This document shows, in pieces, positions 7,277-15,052 of a DNA stretch of 27,387 bases. Within the stretch, counting starts at the first letter, position 1, and every line of letters begins with the position of its first letter. Both the position numbers and the translations under genes were made by a program. The notes beneath the pieces were generated by a model, which saw only the letters and a program-made list of their open reading frames with translations, was not told where the DNA came from and made no database searches. The stretch is from the IMG/VR virus record IMGVR_UViG_3300027801_001506, positions 1-27,387 of that record; one strand, written 5' to 3'. The DNA comes from a virus.

Positions 7277-8025
7277 CAAGATATCAAATAGAAAATGGTA
7301 AACTTTGTTTATATCAAGGTCTATCAATAGTATGTGCAATATATGGTTTATTCGTATTGCCTCTATATCTATGGGTAATATTTTGCTTCGTAGGTTGGTT
7401 CTTAGGTGGTGTTATAGGACACGGTGTAGGTTTACATAGATATTGGGCTCATAGAAGTTTTGTAGTAAACAGATTTTGGCATTATGTATTGTGTTTTCAA
7501 TCTACAATGTGTGGCATGGGTTCACCAGCTACATATGCAAGTGTACATTTAAGACATCACAAACATTCAGATACAGATAAAGACCCTCATAGTCCTAAGT
7601 ACAAGGGTAAACTATCTGTCTTTTTTGGTTACTTTTTTAACATATATGCCGTTGATTTATCATATGCAAAAAGATTTTTAGTTAAATATCCAGAACAGAG
7701 ATTCGTACATCAACATTATAATAAATTTCATGTAGCATATATTACATTATTATTTCTAATTAATCCTATATTATTATATCCATTATATTTCTTTCCAATA
7801 ATTTGGGCAGTTTTGTTTGGGGCAATAGTTAATGTATACAATCATATACCTAGTGAGGGGGTATCAAACAAAATATGGATTGAATACTTATTAGCTGGTG
7901 AAGGTTGGCACAAAGAACATCATAGAAGGGCAACAGCAACTTACCCATATCCAGACTTTTCAGGCACTATAATAAAATTAATAGGAGAACCTAAGGTCAA
8001 ATATCATGATGAAACAACAGTCTAA
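7273..8025 (+). CDS. Membrane fatty-acid-desaturase family protein 2 of 5
   Basis: A 250-residue membrane desaturase with all three histidine boxes intact: H55-RYWA-H60, H92-LR-H95-H96 (VHLRHHKHSD) and H213-KE-H216-H217 (GWHKEHH). The accessory H191 lies in VNVYNH. The box-1 context (GHGVGLHRYWAHRSF) and box-2 context (SDTDKDPHSP) closely resemble delta-9 acyl desaturases such as DesC. Two hydrophobic pairs flank the boxes (about 13-48 and 155-187). It overlaps gene 1 by ATGA. It groups with the fifth gene by shared DPHSPK and VFFGYFF stretches. Substrate and regiospecificity cannot be read from sequence. The 3' end overlaps the next gene by 20 bases. Confidence 0.9.
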   Translation: MTRYQIENGKLCLYQGLSIVCAIYGLFVLPLYLWVIFCFVGWFLGGVIGHGVGLHRYWAHRSFVVNRFWHYVLCFQSTMCGMGSPATYASVHLRHHKHSDTDKDPHSPKYKGKLSVFFGYFFNIYAVDLSYAKRFLVKYPEQRFVHQHYNKFHVAYITLLFLINPILLYPLYFFPIIWAVLFGAIVNVYNHIPSEGVSNKIWIEYLLAGEGWHKEHHRRATATYPYPDFSGTIIKLIGEPKVKYHDETTV

Positions 8026-8755
8026 ATTATTACTAGTAAATTTCATAGTGCATGTTGCCACAATTTTTGGCATATATTATTACTGGTCAGAATTTATCTG
8101 GTTAGATTTTTTAATTATTAATCTAGCAATAATATTTTTTGCGATAACAGTTGCAGAGTGTTTTGTACATAGATATTGTACTCACATGGCATATAAATTA
8201 AACAAGGGCATGGAAACATTTTTGATATACTGTAGTACATTTACATTACACCCACCCATATTAGTTTGGGCACCCAATCACATAACACATCACAAATATC
8301 CAGACATAGACGGCGATTCACATCCTGCTAGTGATGGTTGGAAAACATGGTTTTGGTATGATACATATAAAAATAATATGATAAGCAGTCATACAGTAAA
8401 AAGATTATTAAAAAATAAACATTATAGAATACAATATGAAAACTTTTTTATAATATATGTTATTAGTATTATGACTGCTATGGTAATTAGTCCATTCTAT
8501 ACATTGTGTATATTACTAATACCTGCTGTATTTACATTTCATATCGCTGGTATTATAAATGTTTTATGTCATACTTTAAAGTGGGGATATAGAAATTTTG
8601 ATACAAAAGATACTTCAGTAAATATAAATATATTTCCATTTAGTTGTTCAACATTACATAACAATCATCACAAGAATCCCAGCTCTATAACTACTAGAGT
8701 ACATTGGTATGAAATAGATATAGGCGAATATATAATTAAGATGATAAGAATATGA
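8006..8755 (+). CDS. Membrane fatty-acid-desaturase family protein 3 of 5
   Basis: A 249-residue membrane protein with intact boxes H55-RYCT-H60, H92-IT-H95-H96 (NHITHH) and H218-NN-H221-H222 (LHNNHHKNPSS), plus H189 in NVLCH. Hydrophobic segments lie near 8-52, 70-88 and 145-185. The motif DIDGDSHPASDGW after box 2 is shared only with the next gene, its close paralog. The start may be ATG 8006 or the adjacent ATG 8009; both lie inside the end of gene 2, so translation is probably coupled. Sterol/alkane hydroxylase-like members of the superfamily cannot be excluded, but box spacing fits desaturases. Confidence 0.88.
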   Translation: MMKQQSKLLLVNFIVHVATIFGIYYYWSEFIWLDFLIINLAIIFFAITVAECFVHRYCTHMAYKLNKGMETFLIYCSTFTLHPPILVWAPNHITHHKYPDIDGDSHPASDGWKTWFWYDTYKNNMISSHTVKRLLKNKHYRIQYENFFIIYVISIMTAMVISPFYTLCILLIPAVFTFHIAGIINVLCHTLKWGYRNFDTKDTSVNINIFPFSCSTLHNNHHKNPSSITTRVHWYEIDIGEYIIKMIRI

Positions 8756-9483
8756 AAATATTTTCACTACAATATGCATGTCAAATACTAACCTTCTTTG
8801 GTATATATTACTATTGGAATGAATTTACTTGGGCATGGGGTTTAGTTATTGCATTGGGTATAACATTTTTTGCCCTTACATTACTTGAATGTTTTATGCA
8901 CAGATATTGTTGCCACAATGCATTTAAATTAAATCACTATGTAGAAACATTTATATTATATACTAGTACACTATGTACATTTGGTCCTGCAACAACACAT
9001 GCAGCCTATCACAAAAAACATCATAGACATTCTGATAAAGAAGGCGATTCACACCCAGCGTCAGATGGTTGGAGAAACTATCTATGGTTAAACATAAATG
9101 ATTATCATACAACATCTAGAGATATATTAAGTGTTAGAAAACTACTTAAAAAGAAACATTTTAATATACAGTCAGAACACTACTTTAAAATATGGTTCGC
9201 ATTGTTTATACCACTTGCAGTGATTAGTCCTATGTTTACATTGTGCTTTGTATTAATACCAATATATTATCAATGGCATATTTCAGGTATAGTAAATACT
9301 GTATGTCATAAATGGGGATATAGAAACTTTAATACTAATGATAATTCAGTAAATATAAACATACCACTTATTGCAAATGGTCTACATAACAATCATCATC
9401 AAAATCCAAGTGCAATAACAACAAGAGTAAAATGGTATGAGATAGATTTGGGCGAATACATTATTAAGATGATAAGAATATGA
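8752..9483 (+). CDS. Membrane fatty-acid-desaturase family protein 4 of 5
   Basis: A 243-residue membrane protein and the closest paralog of gene 3. They share GIYYYW near the N-terminus, the box 1 context (ECF-x-HRYC-x-H), DSHPASDGW, the SVNINI stretch, HNNHH-x-NPS and the C-terminal nine residues EYIIKMIRI. Boxes are H50-RYCC-H55, H87-KK-H90-H91 and H212-NN-H215-H216; the accessory histidine is H186. The final 21 bases of the two genes are identical (8735-8755 and 9463-9483), so duplication is fairly recent or kept uniform by recombination. It starts in an ATGA overlap and ends in another. Confidence 0.88.
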   Translation: MKIFSLQYACQILTFFGIYYYWNEFTWAWGLVIALGITFFALTLLECFMHRYCCHNAFKLNHYVETFILYTSTLCTFGPATTHAAYHKKHHRHSDKEGDSHPASDGWRNYLWLNINDYHTTSRDILSVRKLLKKKHFNIQSEHYFKIWFALFIPLAVISPMFTLCFVLIPIYYQWHISGIVNTVCHKWGYRNFNTNDNSVNINIPLIANGLHNNHHQNPSAITTRVKWYEIDLGEYIIKMIRI

Positions 9484-10187
9484 TTAATAAAATGAGAATA
9501 ATGTGGACATTGTTGTGGGTAGGTTTTATATCGAGTTTCTTTTTTCTATCATTAGAACAATGGTTAGTCTTTTTATTAATAGGTTATATATTAGGTAACA
9601 TAGGGCAACCTATTGCAGTACACAGCTACTTTACACACAAGGCATTTGAAACAAATAAGTTTTGGCATTACTTCTTAGTGTATACATCTATTCTAGCAGG
9701 AACAGGTTCTACAATATTATATAAATCTGCACATATAAAACATCATAGATATGTTGATACAAAAGAAGACCCACATTCACCTAAACACATAGGTTTATTT
9801 AAAGTATTCTTTGGTTATTTTTTTGCAGAAGAACAAGGCAAAAAGAGTATGATATATGCAAAAGATTTACTTAGAGATAAAGAACAAGTTTTTATACATG
9901 AACACTATTTTAAAATACATACAATATATTTCTTTACATTATTAATGATAAGTCCTATTTTAGTTTATGCATTACATATATTTCCTGCCATGTATAGTAT
10001 TATAGGTGGGGGTGTTATAAATGGTTTAGGACATTATCCAGAAGAGGCAAAAAACAATAAATGGATTGCACTTTTATTTTCGGGTGGTTACCATAAGTAT
10101 CATCACGATAACCCATCAGATTGGTACATGCCTTTTTCGTGGTGGACAAATACATTTATTAAATTAATAAAGACCAACCAGCATTGA
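9480..10187 (+). CDS. Membrane fatty-acid-desaturase family protein 5 of 5
   Basis: A 235-residue membrane protein with boxes H48-SYFT-H53, H85-IK-H88-H89 (AHIKHH) and H205-KY-H208-H209 (GGYHKYHH), plus H185 (LGH). Residues 92-115 (VDTKEDPHSPKHIGLFKVFF) resemble gene 2, so the array seems built from at least three subfamilies: gene 1; genes 2 and 5; genes 3 and 4. The start may be ATG 9480 (ATGA overlap) or ATG 9492. Its TGA stop lies inside the -35 hexamer of the gp55 promoter, so the array ends exactly at a new transcription unit. Confidence 0.88.
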   Translation: MINKMRIMWTLLWVGFISSFFFLSLEQWLVFLLIGYILGNIGQPIAVHSYFTHKAFETNKFWHYFLVYTSILAGTGSTILYKSAHIKHHRYVDTKEDPHSPKHIGLFKVFFGYFFAEEQGKKSMIYAKDLLRDKEQVFIHEHYFKIHTIYFFTLLMISPILVYALHIFPAMYSIIGGGVINGLGHYPEEAKNNKWIALLFSGGYHKYHHDNPSDWYMPFSWWTNTFIKLIKTNQH

Positions 10188-10191
10188 CATT
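10173..10191 (+). repeat. 19-bp shared upstream element, gp55 copy
   Basis: ACCAACCAGCATTGACATT is identical to 21386-21404 in front of gp45. It includes the TTGACA -35 box and the 11 bases upstream of it. Here it lacks the downstream arm that forms an inverted repeat at the gp45 copy. Confidence 0.8.
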
Positions 10192-10212
10192 ACTTGTCTA
10201 ATGATATATAAT
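10184..10212 (+). promoter_or_regulatory. Consensus sigma70 promoter for gp55
   Basis: TTGACA at 10184-10189, a 17-base spacer and TATAAT at 10207-10212: a perfect host sigma70 consensus promoter, as expected for a phage early gene. The -10 covers the first two bases of the upstream-most ATG (10211), so transcription would begin near 10219-10220, at the second ATG. Confidence 0.85.
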
Positions 10213-10219
10213 GAGTAAC

Positions 10220-10756
10220 ATGAAATCAGATAAAAAGAAAGAACATTATGTGAACAATAAAGAGTTTCTAGCAGCTATGACTGAATATAGAAAACTCCGT
10301 ACGGACGCTGAAGAATCAGGTGAAGATAAACCACATGTTTCAAACTACATAGGTGAATGCTTTCTAAAGATTGCAAATCATCTATCATATAGACCAAACT
10401 TTATTAACTATACATTTAGAGATGATATGATTTCTGATGGTATAGAAAACTGTCTACAATATCTTGATAATTTCAATCCAGAAAAATCAAACAATCCATT
10501 CGCATACTTTACACAAATAATATACTATGCCTTTATACGAAGAATACAGAAAGAAAAAAAACAAACTACAATTAAGAATAGATTAATCATGGAAGGAAAC
10601 TATGATGATATGACTTTGAATGATGGTGAAGATAGAGAATTTAGAAATCAATTTTCTGAATTCCTACAAAGGAATGCCGACCCTAAAGATGTTCCTGTTG
10701 TTAAAAAGAAAACAACAAGAAAAAGAAAAGGCAAACTAGATAAATTTATAGAATAA
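10220..10756 (+). CDS. 55: gp55 late-transcription sigma factor
   Basis: A 178-residue homolog of T4 gp55 (185 residues), the small sigma factor that directs host RNA polymerase to TATAAATA late promoters with gp33 and the gp45 clamp. Recognisable features are YVNNKEFLAAM near the N-terminus, DDMISDGIENCLQYLDNFNP and NPFAYFTQIIYYAFIRRIQ followed by a KEKK run, which correspond to sigma region 2. The C-terminus is very basic (KKKTTRKRKGK). ATG 10211 would add three residues but overlaps the -10 box. From ATG 10220 the YVNNKE motif sits at the same distance from the start as I recall for T4. The three TATAAATA sites in this window are its expected targets. Confidence 0.9.
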   Translation: MKSDKKKEHYVNNKEFLAAMTEYRKLRTDAEESGEDKPHVSNYIGECFLKIANHLSYRPNFINYTFRDDMISDGIENCLQYLDNFNPEKSNNPFAYFTQIIYYAFIRRIQKEKKQTTIKNRLIMEGNYDDMTLNDGEDREFRNQFSEFLQRNADPKDVPVVKKKTTRKRKGKLDKFIE

Positions 10757-10760
10757 TATT

Positions 10761-11822
10761 ATGAAAATAGCCCTATTGAACGATACCCATTTCGGTTGTC
10801 GTAATGATAGTCCTCATTTTATGGACTATCAGAACAGATTTTATGATGAATTGTTTTTTCCTTATATAAAGGAAAACAATATTAAACACCTAATACATTT
10901 AGGTGATGTTGTTGATAGAAGAAAATTTATCAACTATAAAGTGGCACATAACTTTCAAGAGAAGTTTTGGAAAAGACTTTATGATATGAGAATAGATACT
11001 CATATTATATTAGGTAATCATGACACCTATTATAAGAACACAAATTCAGTTAATGCACTACAACAATTAGTTACCACATTCGATGGTAAATTTGAACCTT
11101 GGATATACGAAAAACCTACAACAGTTACATTCGGCGACTTACCTATATTATTAGTGCCATGGATATGTGATGATATCTATGATGAATCTATAAAAACAAT
11201 ATCTGAATCACAATCACAAATTTGCATGGGTCATTTAGAAGTTAAAGGCTTCCAAATGCATAAAGGTCATTTCAATGACCATGGTCTAGAAAAAAACTTA
11301 TTTAAAAGATTTGAAAAAGTAATATCTGGACACTTTCATAAAAAATCAGATGATGGTCAAATATATTATCTAGGCACACAATATCAAATAACTTGGAATG
11401 ATTATGAATGTCCTAAAGGGTTTCATATATTTGATACTGAGACAAGAGAATTGACTAGAGTACCTAATCCTATCACAATATTTAAGAAGATATATTATGA
11501 TGATAAGAAAACAAACTATGCTGAAGAAGATATATCAGTATATGATAAATCATTTGTTAAACTATTTGTAGTTAATAAAAACAATGAAGAAAAGTTTGAC
11601 AAGTTTGTTAATCGTTTACATACAGAAATAGACTTATACGAATTAAATATCATAGATGAAGATTCATCAGATATAACATCTTCAGTTAGAGAAGACATAT
11701 TAGACCAAAGTGAAGATACACTTACATTCTTAGGTAATTATGTAGAACAGATAGATACAGATTTAGATAGACAAAGATTAAAAGACTTTATCAACAAACT
11801 ATATAAAGAGGCTCTAGAGTGA
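10761..11822 (+). CDS. 47: gp47 recombination exonuclease subunit (SbcD/Mre11-like)
   Basis: A 353-residue calcineurin-like phosphoesterase. Metal-binding motifs are NDTHFG (D8, H10), HLGDVVDRR near residue 50, ILGNHD near residue 85, MGHLE and SGHFHKKS. With gp46 it forms the Mre11/Rad50-type nuclease that resects DNA ends for recombination-dependent replication and degrades host DNA. The length is close to T4 gp47 (339). It starts four bases after the gp55 stop in an ATTATG context. The stop overlaps the gp46 start as GTGA. Confidence 0.95.
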   Translation: MKIALLNDTHFGCRNDSPHFMDYQNRFYDELFFPYIKENNIKHLIHLGDVVDRRKFINYKVAHNFQEKFWKRLYDMRIDTHIILGNHDTYYKNTNSVNALQQLVTTFDGKFEPWIYEKPTTVTFGDLPILLVPWICDDIYDESIKTISESQSQICMGHLEVKGFQMHKGHFNDHGLEKNLFKRFEKVISGHFHKKSDDGQIYYLGTQYQITWNDYECPKGFHIFDTETRELTRVPNPITIFKKIYYDDKKTNYAEEDISVYDKSFVKLFVVNKNNEEKFDKFVNRLHTEIDLYELNIIDEDSSDITSSVREDILDQSEDTLTFLGNYVEQIDTDLDRQRLKDFINKLYKEALE

Positions 11823-13522
11823 TACATTTTAAATCTATATCATGGAAAAACTTTTTATCTACTGGTAATACACCAATAGAAATCAAATTAGATAATCACC
11901 CAACAAACTTAATTATAGGTAAAAATGGTTCTGGTAAATCTACTTTACTGGATGCTCTGTGTTTTGTACTATTTAATAAACCATTTAGAATTATTAAGAA
12001 AGAACAAATGGTAAACACCATCAATAATGGTGATTGTAATGTAACAATAGAATTTTCAGTAGGCACAAAAAACTATAAAATTATACGAAGTGTAAAACCA
12101 AACAAGTTTGAAATATACAAAGATGATGTACTAGTCAATCAGGATGCCTCAACAATTGATTATCAAAAATATCTAGAAAGAAATATAATGAAATTGAATT
12201 ATCGTTCTTTCATTCAAGTTGTATTATTAGGTTCCTCATCATACGAACCATTTATGAAGATGAAATCTAGATACAGGAGAGAAGCTGTAGAAGAAATTCT
12301 TGATGTTAGAGTTTTTACTCTCATGGACTACAATTTGAGAGACCAACAGAGAGATTTGGGAAAAAGCGTCTCGGATTTACGACACTCATGCGATTTAATT
12401 GGACAGAAGGTGTTACTACAAGCGGAACATTTAAAGTCTCTAAAATCACGCATAGGAGACGCCGAGGAGAGCTCTCGTGTAAAGATAGAACAAAACAACG
12501 AGGCAGATAGACAATATAGACAAGATTTACAGAAATTGAATGAAAATATTGTAAAACAACAAGAAATTACAAAGTTAAGACCAGATGTTGATAAAAAATC
12601 AAAACAATTATCTAAGTTAGAATCTAAAATAGAAAACAATTTAGAAACACACAGAGACACATTATCATTTTTTGAAACAAATGATGAATGTCCTACCTGT
12701 ACACAATCTATACCCAAAGATTTGAAATCTGAAAAAGTAGAAGAAGAAAAGAAAACAATAAAAAAATTAGAATCTGGTCTACAAGATATCATGTCAGAGA
12801 TTACAAAAGTTGAATCTGAATTGACAGATATGGATATAGTATCTAAAAAGATACAAGAGATGAATATTAATGTTGCAAAAATTCATTCTTCATTAGAAGG
12901 TATTAAAAAACATTCAGATGATGTTGAATTGAATACAGCAGATGGTCAAGATTCTGATAAACTAGAACAAGAGTTAAAAGATTTGTCAGAACAATTAGAT
13001 AATAATAAAACAGAATTACTTACACTATCAACAGAAAAAGATTATGTTGATGTCATTAGGGAGATACTTTCTGATAAAGGTGCTAGGGCTCAAATTATCA
13101 AGAAGTATCTTCCTATCATGAATCAGTTAATAAACAAGTATCTACAATCAATGGACTTTTTTGTATCATTTACATTAGATGAAGAATTTAATGAGACAGT
13201 TAAGAGTAGACATAGAGATACATTTAGTTATAATAGTTTTAGTGAAGGTGAAAAAATGAGAATAGACTTGGCACTTCTATTTACATGGCGTACAATTGCT
13301 AAGATGAAAAATAGTACAAATACTAATCTATTAATATTAGATGAAATATTTGATAGTAGTTTAGATGGCTCAGGTACAGAAGACTTCTTTAAGATACTAG
13401 CAACTATGTCAAATGAAAATGTTTTTATCATATCACATAAAGGTGATATATTATTTGACAAGTTTACAAATATTATTAAATTTGAAAAAGAACATAACTT
13501 TACACAATTAGAAGAGGTATAA
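11819..13522 (+). CDS. 46: gp46 recombination exonuclease subunit (SbcC/Rad50-like)
   Basis: A 567-residue SMC/Rad50-type ATPase, partner of gp47. Walker A is GKNGSGKS at 34-41. Long heptad-rich coiled coils flank a zinc hook C291-PT-C294. The signature motif SFSEGEKMRIDLAL lies near residue 475, and Walker B LLILDEIFDSSLD follows. The frame opens with GTG at 11819 overlapping the gp47 TGA; the first ATG downstream would remove the Walker A strand, so GTG is the real start. Its length is close to that of T4 gp46 (560). ATP hydrolysis by gp46 controls gp47 nuclease activity and end tethering. Confidence 0.95.
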   Translation: MIHFKSISWKNFLSTGNTPIEIKLDNHPTNLIIGKNGSGKSTLLDALCFVLFNKPFRIIKKEQMVNTINNGDCNVTIEFSVGTKNYKIIRSVKPNKFEIYKDDVLVNQDASTIDYQKYLERNIMKLNYRSFIQVVLLGSSSYEPFMKMKSRYRREAVEEILDVRVFTLMDYNLRDQQRDLGKSVSDLRHSCDLIGQKVLLQAEHLKSLKSRIGDAEESSRVKIEQNNEADRQYRQDLQKLNENIVKQQEITKLRPDVDKKSKQLSKLESKIENNLETHRDTLSFFETNDECPTCTQSIPKDLKSEKVEEEKKTIKKLESGLQDIMSEITKVESELTDMDIVSKKIQEMNINVAKIHSSLEGIKKHSDDVELNTADGQDSDKLEQELKDLSEQLDNNKTELLTLSTEKDYVDVIREILSDKGARAQIIKKYLPIMNQLINKYLQSMDFFVSFTLDEEFNETVKSRHRDTFSYNSFSEGEKMRIDLALLFTWRTIAKMKNSTNTNLLILDEIFDSSLDGSGTEDFFKILATMSNENVFIISHKGDILFDKFTNIIKFEKEHNFTQLEEV

Positions 13523-13523
13523 T

Positions 13524-14105
13524 ATGACAAATGAAATAGACATAGGCAGTTTAGAAAAAAATAGAGAATTAGAATTATTACCACCTTCAGACCCTAGAGT
13601 ACAAAGTGCAATTGCACCTTTTAGTGATGACATGTTAATAGAAGAAGGATTTAAAGATAGAAAAGAATTAACTGAAAAAATGTATAGTACTATGAAAAAG
13701 TATGGTGGTATAGGATTAACTTGCAACCAAGTAGGTCTACCTTTTAATTATTTTGTTATTGGTGGTCATATAGACCTCGAAGCAGGCTTGACTTTACATT
13801 GTTTTAACCCTATAATAGTATCATCAAGTGATGAAGATGTGCTTATGAAAGAAGGTTGCTTAACATTTCCTTTTATATTTTTATCTTTAAAAAGACCTAG
13901 AAAAGTCGTAGTCAAATATGAAGATGAGAATGGTGATTTAAAAGAGGCAAACTTAGATGGTATGATGAGTAGGATATTTCAACATGAATATGACCATATA
14001 CTCGGTAGAAACTTTACTGAACATGCAAGTAAAATAAAACTCGATAGAGCATTTGAAAAGGGCGCTAAAAAAATGGACAAACATAGAAAAAGAATACAAT
14101 CATGA
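13524..14105 (+). CDS. def: Peptide deformylase
   Basis: A 193-residue metalloenzyme that removes the N-terminal formyl group from nascent proteins. All three PDF motifs are present: G62-IGLTCNQVG (motif 1, usually GxGLAAxQ), E110-GCLTF with the metal cysteine C112 (motif 2) and H154-EYDH158 (motif 3). Two details differ from bacterial PDFs: TC replaces AA in motif 1 and T replaces S in EGCLS. The N-terminal 25 residues are longer than usual and the C-terminus is lysine-rich. Phage PDFs occur in marine cyanophages, where they were proposed to favour processing of phage or photosystem proteins. A GAGG sequence precedes ATG 13524. Confidence 0.93.
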   Translation: MTNEIDIGSLEKNRELELLPPSDPRVQSAIAPFSDDMLIEEGFKDRKELTEKMYSTMKKYGGIGLTCNQVGLPFNYFVIGGHIDLEAGLTLHCFNPIIVSSSDEDVLMKEGCLTFPFIFLSLKRPRKVVVKYEDENGDLKEANLDGMMSRIFQHEYDHILGRNFTEHASKIKLDRAFEKGAKKMDKHRKRIQS

Positions 14106-14296
14106 TGATAACATTAACAGTTATATTATTCATAATGATGGCATTTGTATTAACAATGAATCGTAGACCAGATATCTGGTATGCATTAACTCATTGGTTA
14201 CGAATAAGAACATCTATGTTAAGACCTGAAGTTAGTATTGTCGAAATGATAATATTACTACTACTTGCAGTAATAGTATTTAAATTATATTTATAG
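14102..14296 (+). CDS. Small membrane protein (64 aa)
   Basis: A 64-residue protein with two hydrophobic segments: about residues 2-18 and 45-63 (IVEMIILLLLAVIVFKLYL). A basic loop between them (RRPDIWYALTHWLRIRTS) probably faces the cytoplasm. It starts in an ATGATGA overlap with the deformylase stop. I do not recognise a family. The position between deformylase and a PLP-type protein gives no clear role; a spanin or holin is possible but unsupported. Confidence 0.55.
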   Translation: MMITLTVILFIMMAFVLTMNRRPDIWYALTHWLRIRTSMLRPEVSIVEMIILLLLAVIVFKLYL

Positions 14297-14299
14297 ATT

Positions 14300-15052
14300 A
14301 TGAAAAAGTATGAATTTCCAAAATTAGTAATAGAAGAACACGAAGGATTTTATGTTGTTCGTGATGACCTATTAGAAGGTGGCTCTAAAAGAAGATTTGC
14401 AGATAGACTTATTCGTGAAGAAATGTCAGAAGGTGCAAATGAATTTGTTTATGGTGGATGTCCTGCAAACGGATATGCTCAAATGTCAATCACACTTCAA
14501 GCACAAGTATACGGCGCTAAGGCAACATTCTTTATGGCCAAAAGAAATATGGAAAACTTACATGATTATCAAAAACAAGCATTAGAATATGGTGCAGATA
14601 TTCGTTGGGTACCCAATGGCATGTTACAAGTTACAAAGAAAAGAGCATTAGATTATTATAATGAGGACCCAGTAAATAGAAGATTACTACAATTAGGTTT
14701 AGATGATAATAGAGTACGAGAAGATATAAGAGATTTAGCAAAAAATATAGAAACAGATTATGATATTAATATAAGTGAGATATGGTCAGTAGGTTCAAGT
14801 GGTACATTAACAAGAGGATTGCAAATGGCATTTCCAGATAAAGATGTACATGTAGTATCTGTTGGACATACAATGAAACAATATGAAGTGGGTCGTGCAA
14901 TATTACACAGGTCAGATTTAAAATTTACACAAGAAGTAAAAGAAGAAGACATGCCACCATTTCCTAGTGTACCTACTTATGACGCTAAGGCATGGAAAGT
15001 TATGAGAGAACATGCAAAACCAGGTTCATTATTTTGGAATGTAGGCAAATGA
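14300..15052 (+). CDS. PLP-dependent enzyme-like protein (fold type II, ACC deaminase/cysteine desulfhydrase-like)
   Basis: A 250-residue protein resembling the tryptophan-synthase-beta superfamily. GGSKRRF at 28-34 offers K30 as the Schiff-base lysine, matching the GGNKxRK pattern of ACC deaminase and D-cysteine desulfhydrase. FVYGGCPANGYAQ at 49-61 fits the following G-G-x-x-S/A-N helix cap, and SVGSSGTLTRG at 163-173 fits the phosphate-binding glycine loop. It is shorter than family members of 320-340 residues. It likely acts on a small amino acid or amine, with the substrate unknown. It lies immediately upstream of the glycosyltransferase with an ATGA overlap, which suggests a shared pathway. 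Confidence 0.65.
   Translation: MKKYEFPKLVIEEHEGFYVVRDDLLEGGSKRRFADRLIREEMSEGANEFVYGGCPANGYAQMSITLQAQVYGAKATFFMAKRNMENLHDYQKQALEYGADIRWVPNGMLQVTKKRALDYYNEDPVNRRLLQLGLDDNRVREDIRDLAKNIETDYDINISEIWSVGSSGTLTRGLQMAFPDKDVHVVSVGHTMKQYEVGRAILHRSDLKFTQEVKEEDMPPFPSVPTYDAKAWKVMREHAKPGSLFWNVGK

Noticed and set aside
8633-8640. TATAAATA inside the third desaturase
   Set aside because: Produced by the Asn-Ile-Asn-Ile codons of a conserved SVNINI segment; the next start is over 100 bases away.
12328-12792. 154-codon minus-strand ORF, and other minus-strand ORFs across the window
   Set aside because: They lie opposite strong core genes (here gp46), have no recognisable motifs and reflect low-GC antisense shadows; every supported gene is on the + strand.
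14379-14585. 68-codon + strand ORF inside the PLP-type gene
   Set aside because: Fully contained in the PLP-like gene in another frame, with no motif and no ribosome-binding site.
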